DNA of 64,000 bases, taken from contig NZ_JAINVF010000020.1 of assembly GCF_020400585.1 (NCBI RefSeq), positions 1 through 64,000 on the forward strand, given 5' to 3'. The position numbers and the translations under genes are program-made. Below are positions 8,344 to 17,100 of the stretch, in pieces. The DNA comes from Streptomyces sp. NK08204 (GTDB lineage Bacteria; Actinomycetota; Actinomycetes; Streptomycetales; Streptomycetaceae). Numbering within the stretch: position 1 is the stretch's first letter; each line of letters starts with the position of its first letter. A model generated the notes under the pieces. That model ran no database searches, was not told where the DNA came from, and saw only the letters and a program-made list of their open reading frames with translations.

Positions 8344-8548
8344 AGCGCACCACTCCTCGCGTGCGCTGCGCAAACGCCTCGGTCACCCGGCGAAGCACAG
8401 GGATGATCCGCGCGTCGCACCCGTTGTGAGCGAAGGAAAGGCCACCGGGGGCCGAGTCCGTCCAGGTACAGCCGAACTCGTCGCGGTCGTAACGCGTTTC
8501 CGGGCCGCGGCCCTTCGTCGCCACCTTTTCGATGTGCATGTGCCGCAT
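8333..8548 (-). pseudogene. Partial, decayed duplicate of the HNH nuclease gene
   Basis: A 71-residue frame contains IEKVATKGRGPETRYDRDEF, continuing GCTWTDSAPGG and AHNGCDARI. It aligns residue by residue with IEGLSTKGRGPKTGYDRDKF, GYAWMDTADGV and ARNGCDTR of the intact nuclease downstream. The similarity stops after the Asn-Gly-Cys-Asp block; there is no signal peptide and no HNH core, and the tail runs into the start of the intact gene. It is best read as the remnant of a tandem duplication or of a neighbouring paralogue. Confidence 0.65.
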
Positions 8549-8981
8549 GTTCCTCTCCGTACGCAGAGCGCACCGCCCCCCCGGATGAGCTGCGAAGGGC
8601 GGTCATGCCGCGCAGCATAGAGATGAGCCGAGGCACCCGTCCTGCGCGCTCGGTTCCCTCCGTACACCTCGCGGCCGGCCCGCTGGAGACGACTTCCTGA
8701 CCTTATGGCTGGGCCGCTCGTTCTCTTATGCCTCTACCCGTTGTCCCGGTGGAGCCCACCGTGGAAGTCTCCACTTCGCGCCGCTGCCCCACCGGGATGG
8801 AGCACGTCCGTTCCCTGCGCCTCTTGCACCGCCAGTGCCGTCCGGTTCAGGAGTGTTCGTGTGTTCCAGCGGCTGTACGACGGTAACCGTCGGAGCGGCC
8901 CAGGTCGGTGACCCCGGCCGGGAAGGAGCTGCTGCCGGCCACCTCCCGGCGACGTGGTTCCGGCGATTACCGGGCGGTGCG
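8549..8981. other. Intergenic stretch without a supported gene
   Basis: No frame here has recognisable protein content or a good ribosome binding site. The only structure noted is a 15-base palindrome with 7-base arms, CGACGGT-A-ACCGTCG at 8878-8892, about 90 bases before the peptidase gene; it could be an operator or chance. Confidence 0.4.
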
Positions 8982-10466
8982 ATGCGCACTGCGACAACGC
9001 CCATGACGGATTCGACACAGAAGGCGACAGTGGCAACGGAGACGGACGAGAACAAGCACCGGAAAAACGGTCTGTACCGTCAGGTGAGCGCCGAGCTCGC
9101 CGAGAACATGAAGCAGGGCTGGGCGGACACCGAGCGCCACGACCTCGAACCGGCCACCCAAGCGGTGCACACCGCGCGGCGCAGGAGGGCGCTGTCCGCA
9201 CGCTTCCCCGGTGAGCTGCTGGTGATCCCCGCCGGCAACCCGAAGGTCCGCGCCAACGACACGGCCTACCCCTTCAGGCCCTCCTCGGACTACGTCTACC
9301 TGACCGGCGACCAGTCCCAGGACGCCGTGCTGGTGATGGAACCCGGTCGTTCCGGCGGGCACCAGGCGATCGCCTACATGCTCCCGCGTTCCGACCGCGA
9401 GAACGGTGAGTTCTGGCTCGACTACCACGGTGAGCTCTGGGAGGGGCGCCGCAACAGTCCGGCCGAGAACGAGCAGTTGCTCGGCCTGCCCTGCCGCGAT
9501 GTCCGCACTCTGGCCGGCCGGCTCGGCGCGGCCACCGGCCCCGTCCGCCTGCTGCGGGGCCACGACGCCGGCGTCGACGCCGCTCTCGAGGGGAAGGTGA
9601 CCGCCGAGCACGACGACGAGTTCCGGGTGGCTCTTTCGGAAATGCGTCTGGTCAAGGACGAGTTCGAGATCGCCGACCTCCGCTTCGCCTGCGAGGCCAC
9701 CGCCCTCGGCTTCGAGGACGTCGTCCGTGTCCTCGACGCCACCGCGCCGACTCCCGAACGGCTCATCGAGGGCAGGTTCTGGACGCGCGCCCGGCTCGAG
9801 GGCAATGACGTCGGCTACGCGTCGGTCTGCGCGGCGGGATCCCACGCCACGATCCTGCACTGGGTCCGCAACGACGGCGACGCCCGCCCTGGTGATCTTC
9901 TGTTGCTCGACGCCGGGGTGGAGACCCGTAACCTCTACACGGCCGACGTCACTCGCACCCTGCCCGTCGACGGTCGTTTCACCCCGGTCCAGCGCAAGAT
10001 CTACGAAGCGGTGTACGCGGCGCAGGAGGCCGGCATCGCCGCGGTCAAGCCGGGTGCCGCGTACCGGGACTTCCATGACGCCGCCCAGCGGGTTCTGGCC
10101 GAGCACCTGGCCGCCTGGGGCCTGTTCGGGGACCGGTCCGCGGAGGAGGCCTGCGCACTCGGACTGCAGCGCCGCTGGACCCTGGCCGGCACCGGTCACA
10201 TGCTCGGCCTGGACGTCCACGACTGCGCCAAGGCCCGGACCGAGATGTACGTGGACGGCACGCTGGAACCGGGCATGGTGCTCACCGTCGAGCCAGGCAT
10301 CTACTTCCAGTCCGACGACCTGACCGTTCCCGAGGAATATCGCGGCATCGGTGTACGGATCGAGGACGACATCCTGGTGACCGAGGAGGGCAACGAGAAT
10401 CTCTCGGCCCTCCTGCCACGGGAGGCGGGCGAGGTGGAGGCCTGGATGGCCCGGCTGCGCAGCTGA
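8982..10466 (+). CDS. Aminopeptidase P-like Xaa-Pro peptidase (M24 family), copy 1
   Basis: About 494 residues; the ATG at 8982 is used (9003 is an alternative; no start has a strong ribosome binding site). An aminopeptidase P N-terminal domain (RFPGELLVIPAGNPKVRAND, YPFRPSSDYVYLTG) is followed by the pita-bread M24 catalytic domain. All five metal-ligand blocks are present: LLLLDAGVETRNLYTADVTR (two Asp), GTGHMLGLDVHDC (His), LTVEPGIYF (Glu) and GVRIEDDILVT (Glu). The family removes an N-terminal residue before proline using two Mn(II). No signal peptide is seen, so it acts in the cytoplasm. A second homologue follows in the same direction, and the island context suggests collagen peptides rich in Gly-Pro-Hyp as substrates (inference). 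Confidence 0.93.
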   Translation: MRTATTPMTDSTQKATVATETDENKHRKNGLYRQVSAELAENMKQGWADTERHDLEPATQAVHTARRRRALSARFPGELLVIPAGNPKVRANDTAYPFRPSSDYVYLTGDQSQDAVLVMEPGRSGGHQAIAYMLPRSDRENGEFWLDYHGELWEGRRNSPAENEQLLGLPCRDVRTLAGRLGAATGPVRLLRGHDAGVDAALEGKVTAEHDDEFRVALSEMRLVKDEFEIADLRFACEATALGFEDVVRVLDATAPTPERLIEGRFWTRARLEGNDVGYASVCAAGSHATILHWVRNDGDARPGDLLLLDAGVETRNLYTADVTRTLPVDGRFTPVQRKIYEAVYAAQEAGIAAVKPGAAYRDFHDAAQRVLAEHLAAWGLFGDRSAEEACALGLQRRWTLAGTGHMLGLDVHDCAKARTEMYVDGTLEPGMVLTVEPGIYFQSDDLTVPEEYRGIGVRIEDDILVTEEGNENLSALLPREAGEVEAWMARLRS

Positions 10467-10493
10467 CGTCTTCCCGCCGCGTGCGCCCCACGC

Positions 10494-10526
10494 GGGGTGC
10501 GACCGGCCACGGGCCGACCGCACCCC
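10494..10526 (+). terminator. Hairpin between the two M24 peptidase genes
   Basis: GGGGTGCG (10494-10501) pairs with CGCACCCC (10519-10526), extended inward by mostly paired bases (13 of 15 in each arm). It lies 28 bases after the first peptidase gene, so the two peptidases are probably not one simple operon. Confidence 0.55.
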
Positions 10527-10601
10527 AGGTTGTGGTCGGCCACGGCGTGCCGCAGTTCATGCCGCCGTACGGCGGATCACAACACATGGGTATTTCCTTC
10601 G

Positions 10602-12047
10602 ATGGAAGAACAGGACGGCTTGCACGGTATGAGCAGGGACGATCGTGATGTACCGGCCACGGCGGCCGGCCCCTTCGACGGAGGGTGGGCGGATACGGAC
10701 CTGGAGTTGCCGCTCGTGCCGGGAGCGGCGCGCGCGGCCGAGCGGCGCTCAGCGGTGTCCGAACGGTTTCCCGGTGAACGGATCGTCGTCCCGTCAGGAG
10801 GGCTGAAGGTCCGGAGCAACGACTTCGACTACGCGTTCCGGCCGCACTCCGCGTTCGTCCATCTCACCGCCGAGCAGGGGACGCAGGCAGTCCCCGACAG
10901 CGTCCTCGTCTTCGAACCCACCGGGAGCGGACACTCGGTCACCCTGTTCACCCGGCCGCGGTCGCCGCGCGGTGGCGGACCGAACGGCGCGGAGTTCTAC
11001 AGCGACCGGCGGTACGGCGAGTTCTGGACCGGCCGGCGCCGGACGCTCACGGAGACCGCGGAAGCACTCGGCATCGAGGTCGCCGCGCGCGACGATCTGG
11101 AGCGGGCCCTCGGCAGGAACGTCCCGACCCGCGTGCTGCGCGGTGCCGACACGCACGTCGACGCGCTGGTGCCGCCGGCTCCGCAGGCCGACGCCGAACT
11201 GGTCACCTTTCTGTCGGAGCTGCGGCTGGTCAAGGACGAGTGGGAGGTCGGCCAGCTGCGTGCGGCCGTGGACTGCACGGTCGCCGGTTTTCACGACGTC
11301 GTCGGTGAACTGCGCCACGCCACGCGCCTTGCCCGGGGAGAGCGCTGGATCGAGGGCACCTTCAACCGGCGTGCCCGGCTCGGGGGTTACGGCCTGGGCT
11401 TCGAGACCATCGCGGCGGCCGGGGCACACGCCTGCGTCCTGCACTGGATGCGCAACGACGGCCCGGTGCGGGAGGGGGACCTGCTCCTGTTGGACGCGGG
11501 TGTCGAGGCCGACTCCTTCTACACCGGGGACGTGACCCGGACGCTGCCGGTCAGCGGACGCTTCACCGATGCCCAGCGCCGCGTCTACGACCTGGTGTTC
11601 GCCGCTCAGACGGCAGGTATCGCCGCGCTGCGGCCCGGCGCCCGGTACGGCGACTTCCACGACGCCGCGATGCGTGTCATCGCCGAGGGACTCGACGCCT
11701 GGGGCCTGCGGCCGCATGGCAGGACGGCTTCGACCTCCGTGTCCGAGCTGTACCGCCGGTACACCCTTTGCGGCTCGGGACATATGCTCGGGCTGGACTG
11801 CCACGACTGTGCCAGTGCCCGCAGCGAGACCTACCTGGACGGTGTGCTCGAGGCCGGTCACGTCCTCACCGTCGAGCCCGGACTGTACTTCCAGCCCGAC
11901 GATCTGACAGTGCCCGGGGAACTGCGCGGCATCGGTGTGCGGATCGAGGACGATTTCGTCATCACGGCCGACGGGGCCGTGTGCCTGTCGTCGGGCCTGC
12001 CGCGCGGCGCGGACGAGGTCGAGACGTGGATGGCGTCTCTGCGCTGA
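10602..12047 (+). CDS. Aminopeptidase P-like Xaa-Pro peptidase (M24 family), copy 2
   Basis: About 481 residues from ATG 10602; ATG 10629 has a better-placed AGGACGG and may be the true start. It has the same architecture as copy 1: N-terminal domain (RFPGERIVVPSGGLKVRSND, FRPHSAFVHLT), then LLLLDAGVEADSFYTGDVTR, GSGHMLGLDCHDC, LTVEPGLYF and GVRIEDDF with all metal ligands kept. Inserted segments differ (a longer Pro/Arg/Gly loop near residue 120), so the two copies have diverged and may prefer different peptides. No signal peptide. The gene precedes the GntR regulator by about 120 bases in the same direction. Confidence 0.93.
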   Translation: MEEQDGLHGMSRDDRDVPATAAGPFDGGWADTDLELPLVPGAARAAERRSAVSERFPGERIVVPSGGLKVRSNDFDYAFRPHSAFVHLTAEQGTQAVPDSVLVFEPTGSGHSVTLFTRPRSPRGGGPNGAEFYSDRRYGEFWTGRRRTLTETAEALGIEVAARDDLERALGRNVPTRVLRGADTHVDALVPPAPQADAELVTFLSELRLVKDEWEVGQLRAAVDCTVAGFHDVVGELRHATRLARGERWIEGTFNRRARLGGYGLGFETIAAAGAHACVLHWMRNDGPVREGDLLLLDAGVEADSFYTGDVTRTLPVSGRFTDAQRRVYDLVFAAQTAGIAALRPGARYGDFHDAAMRVIAEGLDAWGLRPHGRTASTSVSELYRRYTLCGSGHMLGLDCHDCASARSETYLDGVLEAGHVLTVEPGLYFQPDDLTVPGELRGIGVRIEDDFVITADGAVCLSSGLPRGADEVETWMASLR

Positions 12048-12110
12048 TTCCATTCCCTGCGCTTGCGCCAGGCCCTCGCCGGGGGGCGGGCCGCCGCCGG
12101 GACCCTAAAG

Positions 12111-12129
12111 CAACGTGACATTGTATAGT
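12111..12129 (+). promoter_or_regulatory. GntR-box and -10 element at the regulator's own promoter
   Basis: GTGACATTG (12115-12123), part of CAA-CGTGACA-TTG, directly abuts a good -10 hexamer TATAGT (12124-12129), about 37 bases before the regulator's start codon. The same core recurs upstream of the collagenase and of both catabolic operons. No clear -35 is seen. Autoregulation is inferred. Confidence 0.6.
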
Positions 12130-12165
12130 AGGAGGTCGGTGGGCTGGACAGTCGGAGGAGCGAAG

Positions 12166-12873
12166 ATGCCTCATCTCAAACCGCAGGTGATCTCCGTCCA
12201 GACCCATCTGCGCGACCAGGTCGCCACGGCGCTCCGGGCAGCCCTCATAGCAGGCGAGCTGCGTCCGGGTGTGATCTACTCCGCCCCCACCCTGGCGGCG
12301 GAACTCGGCGTGTCCGCCACCCCGGTGCGCGAGGCCATGCTGGACCTGGCCAGGGAGGGCCTGGTCGAAGCGGTGCGCAACAAGGGCTTCCGTATCACCG
12401 AGATGACCGACCAGGACCTCGACGAGTTCACCGAGATCCGCACCCTGATCGAGGTCCCCACCGTGGGCCGTGTCGCCGCGACGGCGAGCGTCGAGCAGTT
12501 GGAGACCCTGCGCCCGCTGGCGCAGGAGATCGTCACGGCGGCCCAGGAGCACGACGTCCTCAAGTACCTCGAAGCCGATCACCGGTTCCATCTGGAGCTG
12601 CTGGCGCTGGCCGGCAACCGCCATCTCGTGGAGGTGGTGGCCGATCTGCGCAAGCGGTCGCGTCTTTTCGGACTGGGCAGCCTGAACGAGACGGGGCGCC
12701 TGGTTGCTTCCGCCCAGGAGCACGTCGAACTTCTCGACCTGCTGGTGGCCGGCCGGGGCGAGGAGGCGGAGAACTGCATGCGCCTCCATCTCGCGCATGT
12801 CCGTACCCTGTGGGCGGACGGCCGGACAGACGCCGAAGACCAGGGTCCGGCTCTTCGGGCCGGTGTCCAGTAG
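12166..12873 (+). CDS. GntR-family regulator, FCD (FadR-type) subgroup
   Basis: 235 residues from ATG 12166, with GGAGGAG five bases upstream. The N-terminal winged helix (LRDQVATALRAALIAGELRP, then APTLAAELGVSATPVREAM and VEAVRNKGFRI) is the standard GntR DNA-binding domain. The C-terminal half is an all-helical FCD domain with conserved ligand/metal positions (EADHRFHLELLALAGN and HLAHVR). FCD members usually respond to small carboxylic acids or amino-acid catabolites. Lying between peptidases and collagenase, and with matching boxes at four promoters of the island, it is the likely specific regulator; hydroxyproline or a breakdown product is the likely effector (inference). Confidence 0.9.
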   Translation: MPHLKPQVISVQTHLRDQVATALRAALIAGELRPGVIYSAPTLAAELGVSATPVREAMLDLAREGLVEAVRNKGFRITEMTDQDLDEFTEIRTLIEVPTVGRVAATASVEQLETLRPLAQEIVTAAQEHDVLKYLEADHRFHLELLALAGNRHLVEVVADLRKRSRLFGLGSLNETGRLVASAQEHVELLDLLVAGRGEEAENCMRLHLAHVRTLWADGRTDAEDQGPALRAGVQ

Positions 12874-13493
12874 CGCTTCCGGTCGCATCACCGGAGCCTT
12901 CGGCCCCTCATGCCGGGGCCGGTCGGTCCGGCTTCGCGGTGTTCGGTCACGGCGAAGCTCTCCTCCTGCGCCACCGCGAGTACGTCGAGGCAGCTGAGCG
13001 GGCAGACCCTTCCCCGACGCCTGCGGGCCCGTCACCGCTGCATGCGCCCGTCGACCGCCTGGAGCCGGTTCGTACGGCTGCCGAAGCCGACGGCCGGGGC
13101 ATCCCTCACGTCGGCCAGGGCCTCACTCACGTTCACCGCGCCGGCCTAGACCGACGCAGCGGCACCTGCAAGTGATCTTCTGGAACCCGTGCGTGTCCCC
13201 CGTCGGCACGCGTCCCTCGGCGGTGCCGCCCGCACGCGGTTCCGCGGCGACCGTGCACGGTTCTGCGGCGGCCGGACCCGGCGCATCGGCGGTCGCCGGC
13301 GCACCGGCCACGGCCCCCGGCCTGTCGCTGCCGTCGCCGGCTCGGCGACCCGCTCCGGCGGCGCGGTGCCCCCGAGCCGAGAAAGACGAACAGGGGCCCG
13401 CTCACCAGGGCCTTTCCTGACCTTCTGACCCAACACCCTTGCGCCGTACACCAGTTGGCCAACTCTGATTTCGCCGAATGCCTTCCCTGAGTC
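12874..13493. other. 620-base stretch without a supported gene
   Basis: Open frames exist on both strands but are Arg/Ala/Pro-rich, lack ribosome binding sites and show no recognisable domain. The part 13200-13400 is low-complexity Ala/Pro/Arg-coding in every frame. It may hold remnants of older genes or a long leader of the collagenase; nothing specific can be supported. Confidence 0.4.
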
Positions 13494-13522
13494 ATGTCAC
13501 CTGTGCAATGGTACATGTGACA
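13494..13522 (+). promoter_or_regulatory. GntR-like box upstream of the collagenase
   Basis: ATGTCAC at 13494-13500 and ATGTGACA at 13515-13522 surround GCAATGG (13505-13511). The string GCAATGGTACATGTGACA differs from the dehydrogenase-operon box GCAATGGCATGTGACA by a two-base insertion. It lies about 135 bases before the collagenase start. It is the most degenerate of the boxes. Confidence 0.45.
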
Positions 13523-13655
13523 GGTCGTGGTTGTGAGCATGTCAATCCCAGTGGTCGTGCTCGCGTCATGCCGACGGCGTTCTTCCCGGCCCACGACCCC
13601 TCTCGTCCCCTGGACCACACCCATCGCGTGGTCCCACCCCTCATGGGAGGCGTTA

Positions 13656-15986
13656 GTGAAAAAGTCACTTGTCCGGCGAAGTCTGGGAGCGGCGCTGCCG
13701 CTGGCCCTGGCCTTCGCCATGGGCACCGGCCTGCTGGCGCAGCCGGCCAGCGCGCGGACGGGAACCCCCGTGTCCGCCGCACGGGCCGCGGCCGGAGGCG
13801 GGAAGCACCCCGGCGCTCCGCCCGTGGCACAGTCCGCCACCGCCGAGACCGACCACGTCGGCAAGGGACGCCTGAAGGCGTCCGCCCTCCCGCCGCTGGG
13901 AGCGAGCAAGGACGCGCTCAAGGAGCCTTACGGCCGGCCCGAGCACCTGCCGGTCCGGCCCTCCATGTCGATGAAGACGGCGGGCAGGGGCGCGGCCGGA
14001 AAGAGCACTCTCACCGCTGCGGCCACGTGCAACGTCTCCGACTTCACCAGCCGCACCGGCAGCGCGCTGGTGCAGCAGATCGAGGCGTCCACGACCGACT
14101 GCATCAACACCCTGTTCAAGCTGACCGGAAGCGACGCCTACTACGCCTTCCGCGAGGCCCAGATGACCACCGTCGCCTACGCCCTGCGCGACGGCTCGGC
14201 GTCCTACCCCGGCGACTCCAGCACCGGCATGCCGCAGCTCGTGCTCTACCTGCGCGCGGGCTACTACGTCCACTACTACGACGCCGGCACGGTGGGCGCC
14301 TACGGCAGCACCCTGCAGACCGCCATCCGTGCGGGTCTCGACGCGTTCTTCTCCAGCTCGCACTCCAGCGACGTCACCGACGCCAACGGTGAGACCCTCG
14401 CCGAAGCGGTCACCCTGATCGACAGCGCCGAGGAGAACGCCCGTTACATCTACGTCCTCAAGCGGCTGCTGGGGGCCTACGACTCCTCCTGGAACTCGTC
14501 CTGGTGGATGCTCAGCGCGGTCAACAACGTCTACACGGTGGCCTTCCGCGGGCACCAGGTTCCCGCGTTCGTGTCCGCCGTCGAGTCCGACCCCAGTCTG
14601 ATCGACGCGCTGTACAGCTTCGCGGCCAGTCACCTCTCGCTGCTGGGCACCGACAAGGCCTACCTCACGTCCAACGCCGGACGTGAACTCGGCCGCTTCC
14701 TCCAGGACTCCACGCTGCTGCCCAAGGTCCGCCCGCTGGCCGCCGGCCTGCTGAACTCGAGCTCGATCACCGGCACCACCGCACCGCTCTGGGTCGGCGT
14801 GGCCGGGATGACCGACAGCTACGACAAGGCCAACTGCTCCTACTACGGCACCTGCAACCTGCAGTCGCAGCTGGCGAGCTCGGTGCTGACGGTGACCTAC
14901 CCGTGCAGCTCGAGCATCACCATCAAGGCCCAGCAGATGACCTCGAGCGAGCTGTCGTCCACCTGCACCAGCCTGCGCAACCAGGACGCGTACTTCCACA
15001 ACGTCGTCCGTGACAGCGGCCCCGTCGCCAACGACAACAACACCACGATCGAAGTCGTCGTCTTCGACTCCAGCACCGACTACCAGACCTACGCCGGTGT
15101 CATGTACGGAATCGACACCAACAACGGCGGCATGTACCTCGAGGGTGACCCGGCGGCGGCCGGCAACCAGCCCCGCTTCGTCGCCTACGAGGCCGAGTGG
15201 CTGCGCCCGGACTTCCAGATCTGGAACCTCAACCACGAGTACACGCACTACCTCGACGGCCGGTTCGACATGTACGGCGACTTCAACACCGGGATCACCA
15301 CGCCGACCGTCTGGTGGATCGAGGGCTTCGCGGAGTACGTGTCCTACTCCTACCGCGGTGTCACCTACAACGAGGCCATGACCGAGGCCGGCCGGCGCAC
15401 CTACGCCCTGAGCACCCTGTTCGACACCACGTACAGCAACGACACCACCCGCATCTACCGTTGGGGCTACCTCGCCACCCGGTACATGCTCCAGAACCAC
15501 CGCGCGGACATGGACACGGTGCTCGGCTACTACCGGGCGGGCAACTGGAGCGCCGCCCGCGCCTACCTGACCGGCACCATCGGTACCCGCTACGACAGCG
15601 ACTGGTACACCTGGCTGTCGACCTGCGCGGCCGGCAACTGCGGCGGGGGCACCACCCCGGAGTGCACCGCAGTGGACACCCGGGTACTGGGCCAGGACTG
15701 CCAGCGCAGCAACCGGTCCGCCACCACCGGCAACAACGACTACCTCTACATCAACCTGCCGTCCGGCGTGTCCCAGCTGAAGATCACCACGTCCGGCGGC
15801 ACCGGTGACGCCGACCTCTACTACAACAGCAACGGCTGGGCCACCAGCACCAGCTACACCAACCGTTCCACCGGCACGGGCAACAGCCACACCCTGACCA
15901 TCACCAACCCCCCGGCCGGCTACAACTACATCACCCTCTACGCGAACCAGAGCTTCTCCGGGGTCACCGTCTCCACCCAGTACTGA
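13656..15986 (+). CDS. Secreted microbial collagenase, peptidase family M9, with C-terminal PPC domain
   Basis: 776 residues starting at GTG 13656 behind GGGAGG. Residues 1-33 are a typical Sec signal (VKKSLVRRSL… to ASA). The M9 N-terminal activator-like region spans roughly 120-440, with Trp/Tyr-rich helices. The gluzincin core has the zinc motif HEYTH at 527-531 and the downstream glutamate in WWIEGFAEYVSY (Glu556), 29 residues after the first His; clostridial ColG has 32. The C-terminal 85 residues form a pre-peptidase C-terminal beta-sandwich (DYLYINLPSGVSQLKI, TGDADLYYNSN) that commonly binds substrate or aids secretion. No PKD domain is evident. It would cut native or denatured collagen outside the cell, feeding the transport and catabolic genes around it. 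Confidence 0.94.
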   Translation: MKKSLVRRSLGAALPLALAFAMGTGLLAQPASARTGTPVSAARAAAGGGKHPGAPPVAQSATAETDHVGKGRLKASALPPLGASKDALKEPYGRPEHLPVRPSMSMKTAGRGAAGKSTLTAAATCNVSDFTSRTGSALVQQIEASTTDCINTLFKLTGSDAYYAFREAQMTTVAYALRDGSASYPGDSSTGMPQLVLYLRAGYYVHYYDAGTVGAYGSTLQTAIRAGLDAFFSSSHSSDVTDANGETLAEAVTLIDSAEENARYIYVLKRLLGAYDSSWNSSWWMLSAVNNVYTVAFRGHQVPAFVSAVESDPSLIDALYSFAASHLSLLGTDKAYLTSNAGRELGRFLQDSTLLPKVRPLAAGLLNSSSITGTTAPLWVGVAGMTDSYDKANCSYYGTCNLQSQLASSVLTVTYPCSSSITIKAQQMTSSELSSTCTSLRNQDAYFHNVVRDSGPVANDNNTTIEVVVFDSSTDYQTYAGVMYGIDTNNGGMYLEGDPAAAGNQPRFVAYEAEWLRPDFQIWNLNHEYTHYLDGRFDMYGDFNTGITTPTVWWIEGFAEYVSYSYRGVTYNEAMTEAGRRTYALSTLFDTTYSNDTTRIYRWGYLATRYMLQNHRADMDTVLGYYRAGNWSAARAYLTGTIGTRYDSDWYTWLSTCAAGNCGGGTTPECTAVDTRVLGQDCQRSNRSATTGNNDYLYINLPSGVSQLKITTSGGTGDADLYYNSNGWATSTSYTNRSTGTGNSHTLTITNPPAGYNYITLYANQSFSGVTVSTQY

Positions 15987-16019
15987 CCGGTCCCGGCACG
16001 CCGGTGCCGATCCTTCCCC

Positions 16020-16052
16020 ACGGCCGGGGCGGCTCCCCTCCGCCCCGGCCGT
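16020..16052. terminator. Bidirectional terminator between collagenase and the transport operon
   Basis: ACGGCCGGGGCGG (16020-16032) and CCGCCCCGGCCGT (16040-16052) form a perfect 13-bp stem with a 7-base loop between two convergent genes. Confidence 0.85.
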
Positions 16053-16167
16053 GCCCCAGGGCGGCGGCGACCGGATCCAGCTGCGGGCAGATCACGGATC
16101 CTCATGAGACCACCGGCGCCTGTGGGCCGGGGGCCCGCGCCGCGAGCAGGCCCCCGGGCGGCGGAAC

Positions 16168-17100
16168 TCACACTCTCCTGCCCGCCTGTCTGTACACCTC
16201 GACGGCCACCACGAGGTCCTCCCATGCCATGCCGCTCGTCTTCACGACCATCGGGCGGTCGGGCCGCACAGCCGCTCCCGAGCCGAGCAGATCGGCCATG
16301 GTCACCAGTGAGTCCGGGTCGAGCCTGCCCTCCCGCACCGCGAGGACGACGTCGCCGGCCTCGCGGAACGCGATGTCGCGGCTCTCCACGACGACCGTCG
16401 CGCGTCCCATGAGCGCACCGTCGAGCTCACGCGCCTCCGGCTCATGGGAACCGACGGCCAGCACGACCGCCGAGTCGCGCACGAGGTGCCCGTCGACGAC
16501 CGGTTCACGGGCCGAGGTCGCCGCGACGACGACGTCCGCACCGCATACGCGGCCGACGACCGTCGCGTCGCCCGCCGCCAGATGACGGTCCGCCCATGCC
16601 GGGGCCGCACCGCCGAAGCGCGTGACGGCCGTGACATCGGCGACCGGTACGTGGGCCCCGATCGTGCGCACATGCCCCTCGCCCTGCGGACCCGTCCCGA
16701 AGACCACGATCCGCAGCCCGTCGGCGGAGGAGTCCGCGAGATCCCGTAGCCGGTCCAGACAGGCCGCGACCGCGACCGCGGGCGTGCGCAGGGTCGTCAA
16801 CGCGACCCCGTCGAGGATCGCGACGGGGGTCAGCGTCTCGCTGTCGTGCAGGATGTACGTCGCATTGATCCGCCGCAGTCCGCGCGCGGCATTGCCGGGA
16901 GCGACGGTCGCGACCTTGACCCCGAACCAGCCTCTGGACTCCGACGGCATGAGCAGTCCCTGGCCGTTGGTCAGCGCGATGACGGAGCGCGGCACGTCGC
17001 CATCAGGATCGAGCCCCTCGGCCAGAGCACGACGGATCGCGGCGACCGCGGCGACGGGACCGAGCGAGAAGACGTCCTCGGCGTCGAGGATCACGCTCAT
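16168..17100 (-). CDS. Ornithine cyclodeaminase/mu-crystallin-family reductase (probable delta1-pyrroline-2-carboxylate reductase)
   Basis: 310 residues of the OCD/mu-crystallin family: a substrate domain with KVATVAPGNAARGL and a Rossmann domain with VVFGTGPQGEGHVRTI for NAD(P)H, then ADVVVAATSAREPVVDG. In hydroxyproline pathways such enzymes (LhpI type) reduce delta1-pyrroline-2-carboxylate, the product of trans-3-hydroxyproline dehydration, to L-proline. It overlaps the upstream racemase-family gene by four bases (ATGA), which strongly links the two functions. True ornithine cyclodeaminase or alanine dehydrogenase activity cannot be ruled out from sequence. It is the last gene of the transport operon. 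Confidence 0.88.
   Translation of the reverse strand: MSVILDAEDVFSLGPVAAVAAIRRALAEGLDPDGDVPRSVIALTNGQGLLMPSESRGWFGVKVATVAPGNAARGLRRINATYILHDSETLTPVAILDGVALTTLRTPAVAVAACLDRLRDLADSSADGLRIVVFGTGPQGEGHVRTIGAHVPVADVTAVTRFGGAAPAWADRHLAAGDATVVGRVCGADVVVAATSAREPVVDGHLVRDSAVVLAVGSHEPEARELDGALMGRATVVVESRDIAFREAGDVVLAVREGRLDPDSLVTMADLLGSGAAVRPDRPMVVKTSGMAWEDLVVAVEVYRQAGRRV

Noticed and set aside
12810..13175. Possible small protein after the GntR gene
   Set aside because: No ribosome binding site, it begins inside the GntR gene, and the composition is not protein-like.
13133..13451. Short frames on both strands before the collagenase
   Set aside because: Low-complexity Ala/Pro/Arg translations in all frames and no start signals.
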